From the NCBI GenBank assembly GCA_903839975.1, contig CAIMEH010000031.1:1-34677 (forward strand): a stretch of DNA of 34,677 nt, read 5' to 3'. The notes beneath the pieces were generated by a model. That model searched no databases, had not been told where the DNA came from, and saw only the letters and a program-made list of their open reading frames with translations. The first letter of the stretch is position 1. Each line of letters starts with the position of its first letter. Source of the DNA: an uncultured Candidatus Berkelbacteria bacterium (GTDB lineage: Bacteria; Patescibacteriota; UBA1384; 2-12-FULL-50-11). Made by a program: the position numbers and the translations under genes. Positions 16,460 to 25,341 of the stretch are shown piece by piece.

Positions 16460-18334
16460 ATGTCAGAGACCCAAACTACAGATATTTTTGCCGGCCTAAA
16501 CGAGCCCCAGATTGAATCCGTAAAAGCGACCGAAGGACCGGTCCTAATATTGGCTGGCGCAGGTTCGGGAAAAACTAAATGCCTAACTCACCGTTTGGCT
16601 TATATAATTGACGAAAATAAGGCAAAGCTTGATGAGATCCTCTTAATAACTTTCACAAATAAGTCGAGCCAGGAAATGGCCAAGAGGGTTATGAAGATTC
16701 TTGGTTTGCCTTTGGCCGAATTTGAGAAGAACCCTGCTTTTGCAATGCGACGTTATTTGCCTTGGGTTGGTACGTTTCACTCGATTTGTGTGCGAATTTT
16801 GCGTGAACAGGCAGAGAATATTGGGCTGTCGAAGAACTTTACCATCTTCGACACCGATGACACTCTCTCGATAATTAAGGGAATTCTAAAGGACAAAAAT
16901 CTTGACCCGAAGATGTATAGCCCGCAGGCGATAAAATCGATTATCAGCAATAACAAAAATGAGCTGATGAGTGCTGATAAATATGAGCAGTACGTACAGG
17001 GGCATTTTCAACAGATTGCCTTGGAGGTTTTTCGTGAGTACGAAAAGCAGTTGAAAAAACTCTCGGCCTTAGATTTTGATGATCTTATCGGTATAACCGT
17101 AAAAATGCTCGAGGAGAACCCAGAGATTCAGCAGAAGTATTGGGAAAAATTTAAATACGTCATGATCGACGAGTATCAAGACACTAACCACGCCCAGTAT
17201 CGCCTAACCTTAGCGCTGACGAACAAACAGACCAAGAATCTTTGTGTAGTCGGTGATGATTTCCAGAGTATTTACGGCTGGCGTGGGGCTAATCTCCATA
17301 ATATTTTGCACTTCAACCGCGATTTTCCCACCGTTCAAACCATAAAACTGGAGCAGAACTATCGTTCGACTAAAACAATCCTCAAGGGCGCTTCGCAGAT
17401 TATGGATAAGGTAAAAAAGAAGTCTGATAAGAAGATCTGGACCGATAACGCCGAGGGAGTGCCAATTACTATTTTCGAAGCTCATAACGCTTATGCCGAG
17501 GCAGACTTTTTGGCAACCGAAACCAGAACACTTCAGAGTATGGAACACAGCTGGAACGGTTTCGCTGTTTTGTATCGAACCAACGCCCAGTCTCGTGTGA
17601 TTGAGGAAATTTTCCTAACTGAAGGCATACCTTACCGCTTGGTTGGAGCGCTTCGCTTCTACGAACGAAAAGAAATCAAAGATATGTTGGCCTATTTACG
17701 TTTTTTACTGAACCCAGACGACACTCATTCACTTTCCCGAATCATAAATACGCCGCCACGAGGTATCGGCCCTAAAACTTTTGCTGCCGGTGGTGAGAAG
17801 GTTAATGCCTTTCTGGAAACTATGGAAGAGATCCGCGGCAAGATGGCCGGCAACCCACCTCAGGTGGCACTAGAAGCAGTTATTAAGGCCACTAAGTACC
17901 AATTGTTCGTTGACGACGGAACTGAAGAGGGAGAGGGTCGTTGGGAGAACGTGGAGGAGCTTATCAATCTTTCGGCTGAGTTCGAACAGATGCCAGACTT
18001 TCTCGAGCACGTGGCTTTGGTTTCTGATGTCGATAACTTCGACGGCACTGCCGACGCTGTTACCATGATGTCGCTGCACGCCTCCAAGGGTCTGGAATTC
18101 AATACGGTATTTCTAACAGGTATGGAAGAGGGTCTTTTCCCTCACATGCGATCGCTGGATGACGAAGCTCAGATGGATGAGGAGCGTCGACTCTGTTATG
18201 TCGGTATGACCAGGGCGATGAAACGGCTATATATGACTTACGCTCGCCAAAGAATAATTCACGGCGGCCTGACAAATACTTTGCCCAGCAGGTTTATCTA
18301 CGAAATTGATAAAAGCCTCATTGATAGGGTGTAA
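16460..18334 (+). CDS. pcrA: UvrD/PcrA-family superfamily 1 DNA helicase
   Basis: LNEPQIESVKATEGPVLILAGAGSGKTKCLTHRLAYII…VMIDEYQDTNHAQY…VGDDFQSIYGWRGA…MSLHASKGLEF. Start 16460 preferred because upstream starts lie in or before the terminator. Confidence 0.92.
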   Translation: MSETQTTDIFAGLNEPQIESVKATEGPVLILAGAGSGKTKCLTHRLAYIIDENKAKLDEILLITFTNKSSQEMAKRVMKILGLPLAEFEKNPAFAMRRYLPWVGTFHSICVRILREQAENIGLSKNFTIFDTDDTLSIIKGILKDKNLDPKMYSPQAIKSIISNNKNELMSADKYEQYVQGHFQQIALEVFREYEKQLKKLSALDFDDLIGITVKMLEENPEIQQKYWEKFKYVMIDEYQDTNHAQYRLTLALTNKQTKNLCVVGDDFQSIYGWRGANLHNILHFNRDFPTVQTIKLEQNYRSTKTILKGASQIMDKVKKKSDKKIWTDNAEGVPITIFEAHNAYAEADFLATETRTLQSMEHSWNGFAVLYRTNAQSRVIEEIFLTEGIPYRLVGALRFYERKEIKDMLAYLRFLLNPDDTHSLSRIINTPPRGIGPKTFAAGGEKVNAFLETMEEIRGKMAGNPPQVALEAVIKATKYQLFVDDGTEEGEGRWENVEELINLSAEFEQMPDFLEHVALVSDVDNFDGTADAVTMMSLHASKGLEFNTVFLTGMEEGLFPHMRSLDDEAQMDEERRLCYVGMTRAMKRLYMTYARQRIIHGGLTNTLPSRFIYEIDKSLIDRV

Positions 18335-18335
18335 T
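18306..18335 (+). promoter_or_regulatory. Putative promoter inside the pcrA 3' end for the glycosyltransferase gene
   Basis: TTGATA (18306-18311)-N18-TGTAAT (18330-18335), 9 nt before ATG at 18345. Confidence 0.4.
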
Positions 18336-18344
18336 ATCTAGGTG

Positions 18345-19073
18345 ATGCCCAAAGTTTCGCTAATCCTGCGCCTGAAAAACGAGGAGAGATTTTTGCCACA
18401 AGTTTTAGAAGCGCTTTCTAAACAAACATTTAAGGACTTTGAAGTAATTGCCGTTGATGATAATTCAACCGATAAAACTGTTGAGTTTCTGAAAACTTTT
18501 CAAGATAAGCTCGATGTTAAAATCTATCAGTTACCCAAGAAATTCAGCTATGCCTACTCCTGTAATTTCGGCGCTGAAAAAGCCAGTGGAGAAATCATTG
18601 GTTATCTTTCGGGCCACAGCGTGCCAATCTTTAACGACTATATTAAATCTGGTCTAAAATATTTTGCCAGTCCTAAGATTGCAGGGGTTTTTGGTACCTG
18701 TATGACACTTGAAAACGCTAGCACGACTGAAAAGATATATTACAGCAGCCTGATGGGAAGAAAAATAAGAACATTTGTCATCGAACATTCGAAAGCAGTT
18801 GCAATATCAAAGCCCAGAATTGGTTTACTGGGAAACACCAACTCACTTATGCGACGGAAACTTTGGCAAGTATATAATTTTAGCGAAGAGATGGCTGAGG
18901 GCGGTGAGGATGTCGATTGGGCATTTCACTTTCTGAACAAAGGGTACGTCTTTGTTAAAGACCCGAGGATGACCGTTAAGCATTCTCATGGCATTGGTTT
19001 TAAAAAGTTCATCAAACAACATCAGCATTGGCTGAAAATCCACAGACAAGCCTTGAGACGTAACGGCTACTAA
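18345..19073 (+). CDS. Family 2 glycosyltransferase
   Basis: VSLILRLKNEERFLPQVLEALSKQTFKDFEVIAVDDNSTDKTVEFL…GEDVDWAFHFLNKG. Confidence 0.9.
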   Translation: MPKVSLILRLKNEERFLPQVLEALSKQTFKDFEVIAVDDNSTDKTVEFLKTFQDKLDVKIYQLPKKFSYAYSCNFGAEKASGEIIGYLSGHSVPIFNDYIKSGLKYFASPKIAGVFGTCMTLENASTTEKIYYSSLMGRKIRTFVIEHSKAVAISKPRIGLLGNTNSLMRRKLWQVYNFSEEMAEGGEDVDWAFHFLNKGYVFVKDPRMTVKHSHGIGFKKFIKQHQHWLKIHRQALRRNGY

Positions 19074-19080
19074 GAATATA

Positions 19081-19104
19081 GACCCGGGCTTGGAAGACCG
19101 GGTC
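19081..19104. terminator. Hairpin GACCCGG…CCGGGTC between convergent genes
   Basis: 7-bp perfect stem; modest T-rich stretch on the minus-strand side. Confidence 0.45.
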
Positions 19105-19116
19105 GTGGGTTGGTGC

Positions 19117-19329
19117 TCAGGACTGGCTATTTTTGTGGTAGCTGTACCTGTTACTGGATCTGATATTCTTTGGTGGCTGATACGACACCGGTTGGTGTTG
19201 TTCAACTCCTTGATTGTCCAAAGGCAGACACAGTTGTAGTGCCGAAGGTCTGAATAGCGTCAGCCCGGCGAGCCCTCGGGCGACTTCATATAGAAATCCG
19301 CTAGTAGCTAGGCGATGTGCATATGGCAT
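19117..19329 (-). CDS. Small protein of unknown function (70 aa)
   Basis: SD-like AAGGAGGA upstream on the minus strand, terminator-like hairpin downstream; no family recognised. Confidence 0.45.
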   Translation of the reverse strand: MPYAHRLATSGFLYEVARGLAGLTLFRPSALQLCLPLDNQGVEQHQPVSYQPPKNIRSSNRYSYHKNSQS

Positions 19330-19392
19330 AAAACCCTTCCTCCTTCTTCGAGCAGAACTATATTAATGTAGTTACGATAAGTTTTAAAGATT

Positions 19393-19413
19393 CGCCCCCG
19401 ACTAGCGGGGGCG
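19393..19413 (-). terminator. Hairpin CGCCCCCG-actag-CGGGGGCG
   Basis: 8-bp GC-only stem followed on the minus strand by AATCTTTAAA. Confidence 0.6.
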
Positions 19414-19426
19414 TTCTGGGTGCGCG

Positions 19427-19576
19427 TTAGCGCTTTTTGGATTTCAGCAATCGTTGCTCTCTAAGGCTTGAGCGCCTAACGATTACAATTGGTTTCTTAC
19501 GTGGCGTTAGTGTCTCTAAAATGTAGACACCGTTACCACAAGAGATGGCGAGCCTATTTGTAACGACAAGTCTCAT
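19427..19576 (-). CDS. Small basic protein (49 aa) not in the ORF track
   Basis: MRLVVTNRLAISCGNGVYILETLTPRKKPIVIVRRSSLREQRLLKSKKR; SD GGAGG before ATG, GGTAAAAT box upstream, hairpin downstream. Confidence 0.5.
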   Translation of the reverse strand: MRLVVTNRLAISCGNGVYILETLTPRKKPIVIVRRSSLREQRLLKSKKR

Positions 19577-19634
19577 ACAAACCTCCATGTTGAACAAGAA
19601 TATTTTACCTAAAATTTCTGTAGAAAAAAGACAT

Positions 19635-19654
19635 GTCCCCGGAGAACCGGGGAC
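19635..19654 (-). terminator. Rho-independent terminator
   Basis: GTCCCCGG-(4 nt)-CCGGGGAC followed on the minus strand by ATGTCTTTTTT. Confidence 0.85.
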
Positions 19655-19665
19655 GAAGTGGGTTG

Positions 19666-20001
19666 TTAGGCGGAGGCATATGCACCGCCGTAAGTTTTTG
19701 TCGCAAGCCTGGCTCGCTCGATTTTCTCGATATAACCCTTTTGGGTCAGTCGATAAACGGTTGTTGTCGAACGAAATACTGATACTCGCTCGTTTCTTTC
19801 GGCTTTCTCAACCAAATTGCCACGCCCCATCTGGTGAAGGGTTATAGCAATGTGGCCTTGAGTCAGAAGAATCTTCTCCAAGCGATCGCGACCGTAAAGT
19901 TGCCTTCTTTCAAGAGCCTCTTTAATCTGAGAGGTGTCTTGCCAGTTGTCGATGTCCAATACTTCGAGCAACGCGTGCTCGAGTTCGTAGTTGTTACCCA
20001 T
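19666..20001 (-). CDS. Putative winged-helix-like small protein (111 aa)
   Basis: SD AGGAGGG before ATG; helix-rich N-terminus and …STTTVYRLTQKGYIEKIERARLA typical of wHTH wings; terminator downstream. Confidence 0.6.
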   Translation of the reverse strand: MGNNYELEHALLEVLDIDNWQDTSQIKEALERRQLYGRDRLEKILLTQGHIAITLHQMGRGNLVEKAERNERVSVFRSTTTVYRLTQKGYIEKIERARLATKTYGGAYASA

Positions 20002-20108
20002 TCTTCCCTCCTACGAAAAGAGTAAAGAAATTTTACCACCAACAGCAGTTTTTCAACATAGCTGCCGACTTGAAGTTTTTGGTCTAAATGTTAGTGTGAA
20101 AGGCAGTC

Positions 20109-21107
20109 ATGTCATCCGGGATTAAGTGGGCAGTATCAGTGGTAGTTATAGCGGCAATCGGCATTGGGGCTTACCGCCTCATTTTTCCGGCGCCGCAAGG
20201 CGAGCTTTTTGCTCAAGCTTCAGATGGAACCGACTCAACTTTGCACCCGAGCATAAAATTCTCATACCCAGCTTCTGCCAAGACAGTGCCGGCGGCATTT
20301 GCTGCGGCCAACCAACCATATTATCTCGAAGATCATGTAACTGCTTTTCCAGACCCTTCTTTTGGGATAGGGGGTGTGATAATTGTCGAGCGGGCCCTGC
20401 CGATTACAGTGATAGATGGCAAGAAATCTTCCACTGAAAGAACTTGGCAGGGAACAGTTGGGGACTTACTAACCGAGAAGAATATCGATTTGGGTAATGA
20501 CGACAAAATTTCGCCGGCGCTGGCTACGCCGCTTACGCCCGCTACTACAATTAAAATCACTCGAGTTGCCCGGACAAACGTCACTGAAACTAGTCCAGTG
20601 TCTTTCACGACAATTACCCAACTTGATTACACTCAATTCGTCGGCAACCAGACAATTGTTCAGCCGGGAATTGATGGCCAAGTCCAAAAAACCTATTTGG
20701 TAATTCGCCAAGACGGTGAACAGATCAGCAAGACACTTATTTCTACGGTAACTACCAAGCCAACCCAGAATCAGATAGTTAAAGCGGGCGGGCTTGAGAC
20801 TTCAATCAAGGATCACACCTCGTGCTCTCAGTATATTTCGACCGTCGTTGCCGCTGCCACCAAGTACAAAATTGACCCAAATAGCCTGTTTAATAGTATG
20901 ATCGCCGAAAGTAACTGTCACGCAAATTCTATCTCTGGTGATGGCTATTCCGGGCTGTTCCAGTACGACCCGGGCTGGTGGCCATCTGCCTCGGCCCAGG
21001 CAGGTTACTCGGGTGCTTCAATATTTGACGCTAATGCCCAGATCTACACCACCGCCTATCAATGGGCTCACGGACAGTGCCGTCGCTGGCCAACTTGCCA
21101 CCTCTAG
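20109..21107 (+). CDS. RpfB/YabE-like secreted protein: DUF348, G5 and lysozyme-like transglycosylase domains
   Basis: TM, ITVIDGKKSSTERTWQGTVGDLLTEKNIDL (DUF348), G5-like FTTITQLDYTQFVGNQTIVQPGIDGQVQKTYLVI, C-terminal KIDPNSLFNSMIAESNCHANSISGDGYSGLFQYDPGWW; next to ksgA. Confidence 0.85.
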   Translation: MSSGIKWAVSVVVIAAIGIGAYRLIFPAPQGELFAQASDGTDSTLHPSIKFSYPASAKTVPAAFAAANQPYYLEDHVTAFPDPSFGIGGVIIVERALPITVIDGKKSSTERTWQGTVGDLLTEKNIDLGNDDKISPALATPLTPATTIKITRVARTNVTETSPVSFTTITQLDYTQFVGNQTIVQPGIDGQVQKTYLVIRQDGEQISKTLISTVTTKPTQNQIVKAGGLETSIKDHTSCSQYISTVVAAATKYKIDPNSLFNSMIAESNCHANSISGDGYSGLFQYDPGWWPSASAQAGYSGASIFDANAQIYTTAYQWAHGQCRRWPTCHL

Positions 21108-21216
21108 AAATCTCGAGCGAAAATTCCTAAAAATTTTTGTTGGCCGTCAGTTCAATGTTAAAAATTTTTAATGAATTTTCACATCACGCCTGTGGCAGCG
21201 ATTCGGGGTAGGGAGT

Positions 21217-21261
21217 GTGAGGGCCTAGGGGCCGGCTCGCAAAAAGGCCCCTGGCCTTCAC
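21217..21261. repeat. GC-rich long stem-loop between the rpfB-like gene and ksgA
   Basis: GTGAGGGCCTAGGGGCC (21217-21233) pairs with GGCCCCTGGCCTTCAC (21246-21261) with one wobble and one bulge. Confidence 0.75.
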
Positions 21262-21303
21262 AAAAAATGGTGCTAAAAAGAATTATTTTGTTCTGTTTCA
21301 AGG

Positions 21304-21309
21304 TATAAT
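21304..21309 (+). promoter_or_regulatory. -10 box TATAAT of ksgA
   Basis: AAGGTATAATGG, 8 nt before the ATG at 21318. Confidence 0.55.
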
Positions 21310-21317
21310 GGCTTTAT

Positions 21318-22121
21318 ATGAATCCGAGCGACATTCTCAAAAATATTAATACCCTCCCAAAAAAGTGGTTCGGCCAGAATTTTTTGCATAACGATGCAAT
21401 TTTGGACGAAATTGTTGCCGCCGGTGAGATTAAGGACGATGAGACCGTTGTCGAGATTGGTCCAGGCTTGGGCGCCTTAACGGAAAGGCTTCTTAGAGTG
21501 GCTGGTAAGGTAATTGCCATTGAGGCCGATCGCGAGCTTGCCGACTACCTTCGTGGCCGAAGATTACCTCGTTTTACTCTTATAACTGGCGATGCTTTGC
21601 ATATCGACTGGACCATAGACATCCCCGGCAAATACAAGATTGTGGCCAATATTCCTTATTCAATTACCTCGCCACTTTTGCGCAAAATTTATCATTTAGA
21701 GAAGAAACCAGAGAGAGTTGTTTTATTAGTGCAGAAAGAAGTGGCAGAGCGCTTAACGGCCGAGGCTGGCGATAATAGTCGCGGCTTTCTAACACTTTTA
21801 ACCGAGGCTAACGCCAACGTAAAAATACTGCGCCATGTTAAACCTGGTAACTTTTTTCCAGCTCCGAAAGTAGATTCTTCTGTTATTATCCTTGAGCTAA
21901 AAGAAACCCGCGAAGAACAAATATTTTGGCCGGCGGTTGAAGCGGCTTTTTCCCATAAGCGTCAGACTCTAGTAAACGGTCTAAAAATTATGCCAATCTC
22001 CCGAAATATTCTTAATGTTATTCTGGAGGACATGAAATTATCGCCAATGGTTCGCCCGGCAGAACTAACATTTGAGGAGTGGATGGTATTATCTAAGCGT
22101 ATCAAGGAGCAGGTAGAGTAA
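21318..22121 (+). CDS. ksgA: 16S rRNA (adenine(1518)-N(6)/adenine(1519)-N(6))-dimethyltransferase
   Basis: KKWFGQNFLHNDAILDEIV…VVEIGPGLGALTERLL…VANIPYSITSPLLRK. Confidence 0.95.
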   Translation: MNPSDILKNINTLPKKWFGQNFLHNDAILDEIVAAGEIKDDETVVEIGPGLGALTERLLRVAGKVIAIEADRELADYLRGRRLPRFTLITGDALHIDWTIDIPGKYKIVANIPYSITSPLLRKIYHLEKKPERVVLLVQKEVAERLTAEAGDNSRGFLTLLTEANANVKILRHVKPGNFFPAPKVDSSVIILELKETREEQIFWPAVEAAFSHKRQTLVNGLKIMPISRNILNVILEDMKLSPMVRPAELTFEEWMVLSKRIKEQVE

Positions 22122-22777
22122 TGCTTTACGTTGTGGCCACCCCTATTGGAAATTTGGGCGATATTACTTTTAGGGCCGTTGAAACACTAAAAAACGTCGA
22201 CAAAATTTACTGCGAAGATACTCGCCGTACTCGAGTGCTACTCGATCATTACGATATTAAAAAGCCGTACGAAAGTTTTCATCACCACAGCTCAGACGAG
22301 AGAATCGAACAGATTGTTCGTGGTCTAAAAAATGGCGACGAGATTGCTTATGTTAGTGATGCCGGCACGCCCGGTGTCGCCGACCCAGCTGGCAAGTTAG
22401 TTGAGCGCTGCCATCAAGAGGGAATTAAAGTTTCACCGTTGCCAGGTCCGTCGGCCGTAACTTCGCTTCTGTCGGTGGCCGGTATTTATGCCAACGAGTA
22501 TACGTTCTCAGGTTACGTTCCTACCAAGAAAGGACGCCAAACATTTGTTAAAACTATGCTCAAAAGCGAGATACCAGTTGTCTTTTTTGAAACCGCCCCA
22601 CGGCTAATTAAGTTACTAGACCAGATTATGGAATTCGGTGGCGAGAACCGAAAACTTATTGTTGGCCGTGAGTTAACCAAGCAGTTTGAGCAGATAGAAG
22701 TTGGTAAACCAACCGAGCTGAAAGATAAAATTAAAGAAATTCGTGGCGAGTTCGTATTGGTCTTATCTACAGAGTAA
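22121..22777 (+). CDS. rsmI: 16S rRNA (cytidine(1402)-2'-O)-methyltransferase
   Basis: MLYVVATPIGNLGDITFRAVETLKNVDKIYCEDTRRTRVLLDHY…YVSDAGTPGVADPAGKLV; TAATG overlap with ksgA. Confidence 0.95.
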   Translation: MLYVVATPIGNLGDITFRAVETLKNVDKIYCEDTRRTRVLLDHYDIKKPYESFHHHSSDERIEQIVRGLKNGDEIAYVSDAGTPGVADPAGKLVERCHQEGIKVSPLPGPSAVTSLLSVAGIYANEYTFSGYVPTKKGRQTFVKTMLKSEIPVVFFETAPRLIKLLDQIMEFGGENRKLIVGRELTKQFEQIEVGKPTELKDKIKEIRGEFVLVLSTE

Positions 22778-22821
22778 TTCCAGCTCTTGCGCAGCAAAGA
22801 ATTAGTACTACAATTATTTTA

Positions 22822-22985
22822 ACTCTCAGTTGAGAGTACAATCGCGCTTCGGCGCAGGCTACGAATGTTTCGTCGTTGAAAGCCCTGTGGCTTTTGGGAC
22901 TCGTCCGTTGGGATGGTTCGTCCGGATTATCCTGGCAACAACTCGTGTAGCGAAGTGGGGAGACAGCGCTTACAAGTGTCTCCCC
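22822..22985 (+). other. Candidate structured RNA/leader region upstream of metG
   Basis: Successive hairpins ACTCTCA/TGAGAGT-like (22822-22837), GCGC-UUCG-GCGC (22844-22855), AAAGCC-CTGT-GGCTTT (22879-22894), GGGGAGACA/TGTCTCCCC (22957-22985). Confidence 0.4.
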
Positions 22986-23026
22986 CTAATTCTTTTACCC
23001 AGAAAAATTGCTAGAATATGGAAACA

Positions 23027-24442
23027 ATGCAGAAGTATTACATCTCAACCTCAATAGCTTACATCAACGCCGAACCACATATCGGTTTTTTACTCGAGCT
23101 TGTCTCGGCCGATATTTTGGCTCGTTATCACCAGCAGCTTGGTGAAGAAGTTTTCTTTTTAACAGGTACGGATGAGCACGGCGCCAAAGTTGCCCAGGCC
23201 GCCGAGAAAGCTGGCCAAGAAACCCAGAAGTACGCCGACCAAGTCTCGGAGAAGTTCCGCGAGCTAACCAAAGAATATAACATTGGCATCAGCGAATTTA
23301 TTCGCACTACCGACCCAAAACACATCGAGTACGTCCAGAACGCTTGGAAAAAATTGGCGGAGAAGAAAGTTCTGGAAAAGCGTTCTTATACCGGCCATTA
23401 CTGTACCGGCTGCGAGGCCTTCAAAACCGAGCGCGAGATCGTCGACGGCAAATGCACAATTCACGAGACACCGGTTGAGAAGATCGTCGAAGAGAACTGG
23501 TTCTTGGTAATCTCGCCAGAAGTAAAAGCCAAAATTAAAGAGTGGCTACCGGCTGTATACCCAGCCCACAAGCAGAACGAAATTTTAAATATTCTTGATG
23601 AATACGATTCTATTAGCGTATCCCGACCAAAGGAAACCCTGAAATGGGGGATCGAAGTTCCGAACGACCCGGATCAGGTGATGTACGTCTGGGTTGATGC
23701 TTTATTAAACTATGTCACCGGTATTCTGGTGGCCGGCAAGAAGATCGAAGATGTCTGGCAGAATCAGACTCAGATTATCGGCAAAGATATCTTAAAATTC
23801 CACGCCATCATCTGGCCAGCATTATTAATTGCCTTAGATCTCCCTTTACCAAAACAGCTTTTGGTTCACGGTTTTGTGAACGTTGAGGGCAAGAAGATGT
23901 CCAAGAGCTTGGGCAACGTGATTACACCAACCCAATTAAGGGAACGTTACGGAGTAGATGCAACGCGCTACCTACTTTTCCGCCAGCTCAATTTTTACGA
24001 TGATAGCTCGTTCTCTTGGAGTGAATTCGACGCCATCTATAATGGCGAGCTTGCCAACGGTATTGGTAACTTAACAGCTAGGCTTATTGGGTTATTAAAT
24101 AGACTGCCAAACGGCCAAGAAAAAGTTGTTCAATATCTAAAAAGCTTAGATAGCGAACCGATAAAAAATATCTCGCCGCTCAAACAGGTTGATTACTCGG
24201 CCACATTACAACAGGTTAACGAATTGCTTAAAGAAGGCGATGGCTGGATCAGTGATCAGAAACCATGGACCTGGACCGAAGAAGACTGGTCTAAATACGA
24301 CGTTGCCAGTTTTAAGCCACTGACCAAATTATTTGAAGCCAGTGTATTGCTACACCCATTTATTCCCAATACTGTCGAATCGATTCGCGATCAACTTCAC
24401 TCCCTAAAATCCGACCCATTGTTTCCACGATTAACTAAATAG
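23027..24442 (+). CDS. metG: Methionyl-tRNA synthetase
   Basis: YYISTSIAYINAEPHIGFLLELVSADILARYHQQLGEEVFFLTGTDEHGAKV…KMSKSLGNVITP. ATG 23027 preferred over 23018, which directly abuts a TAGAAT box. Confidence 0.95.
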   Translation: MQKYYISTSIAYINAEPHIGFLLELVSADILARYHQQLGEEVFFLTGTDEHGAKVAQAAEKAGQETQKYADQVSEKFRELTKEYNIGISEFIRTTDPKHIEYVQNAWKKLAEKKVLEKRSYTGHYCTGCEAFKTEREIVDGKCTIHETPVEKIVEENWFLVISPEVKAKIKEWLPAVYPAHKQNEILNILDEYDSISVSRPKETLKWGIEVPNDPDQVMYVWVDALLNYVTGILVAGKKIEDVWQNQTQIIGKDILKFHAIIWPALLIALDLPLPKQLLVHGFVNVEGKKMSKSLGNVITPTQLRERYGVDATRYLLFRQLNFYDDSSFSWSEFDAIYNGELANGIGNLTARLIGLLNRLPNGQEKVVQYLKSLDSEPIKNISPLKQVDYSATLQQVNELLKEGDGWISDQKPWTWTEEDWSKYDVASFKPLTKLFEASVLLHPFIPNTVESIRDQLHSLKSDPLFPRLTK

Positions 24443-24482
24443 GTGCTTGCGTTCGACGATAAAGTCCGCCAACATTAAATTA

Positions 24483-25328
24483 ATGTTAGCTGCGATAATA
24501 TCGTCAATCGCCAATGCCGGCAGTCTGATTACAGACAAGATTGCTCTTTCGAGAGAGCAGATTAGCTTAAAGGTCTTTTTGCCAATTTTGTTCATATTCT
24601 TGTTCGGCTTCACCCTAATACTAGTGCCGATGCTCGGCCGATTTGATACTTCGGTAGCCTTACTTCCTAGTACGTTATTCTTGGTATTTTTAATGATAAT
24701 TTTGGCAGTTGCATCTAACGCGCTCTACTACGAGGGCGTCCAAAAGAACAAGATTCATCATCACGAAATAATGATGATGTTGTTACCACTGTTTACCGTT
24801 GTTCTAGCAGCCATCTTTTTCCCAGAAAACTTTGATCTGCGAATTTTTGGCTTAGCTTTTGTTGCTAGCTTGGCGCTAATTTTTGCCAAAGGCTCGAAGG
24901 AACACTTCTTTATCGACAAAGACTCGTACAATACATTTCTGGCGGTAATCTTAATGGCTGCAGAGGCAATCGTGGCCAAAGAGCTGCTATACAGCTTCTC
25001 GCCGGTGGCGCTCTACGCCATCCGCACATTGTTCATAGCTGTCTTCTTCATTTTCTATTATCAACCTCGTTACTCAACTGTGAAACTTGGCCATTGGTGG
25101 ATAATTGCTGGCTGCGCTGTAATCGGCGTTGTAACTGTTATAGCGCAGTATTATGCCTACTCGTCGCTCGGAATTATTTACACCACCTTGGTGGCCGCTC
25201 TTGCTCCGATAATTGTATTCTTAGCCTCTTGGGAGATATTACACGAGAAAATTAAACCTCGCGTTGTTATCGCCGCCATGGTTATTTTGGCCTGTGTTGT
25301 GGTAGCCACGGTACTTCAGTTCGGTTAA
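24483..25328 (+). CDS. EamA/DMT-like multi-pass transporter
   Basis: About 8-10 hydrophobic helices, C-terminal YAYSSLGIIYTTLVAALAPIIVFLASWEILHEKIKPRVVIAAMVILACVVV typical of EamA. ATG at 24483 chosen over upstream 24447. Confidence 0.75.
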   Translation: MLAAIISSIANAGSLITDKIALSREQISLKVFLPILFIFLFGFTLILVPMLGRFDTSVALLPSTLFLVFLMIILAVASNALYYEGVQKNKIHHHEIMMMLLPLFTVVLAAIFFPENFDLRIFGLAFVASLALIFAKGSKEHFFIDKDSYNTFLAVILMAAEAIVAKELLYSFSPVALYAIRTLFIAVFFIFYYQPRYSTVKLGHWWIIAGCAVIGVVTVIAQYYAYSSLGIIYTTLVAALAPIIVFLASWEILHEKIKPRVVIAAMVILACVVVATVLQFG

Positions 25329-25341
25329 TTTATATAGGTGT

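Noticed and set aside
22822-22985. T-box or SAM riboswitch upstream of metG
   Set aside because: No T-box TGGNACCGCG-like motif and no SAM-I core was recognised; left as an unclassified structured region.
24471-24487. AACATTAAATTAATGTT inverted repeat over the EamA-like gene start
   Set aside because: Short, AT-rich, and easily expected by chance; insufficient alone to propose regulation.
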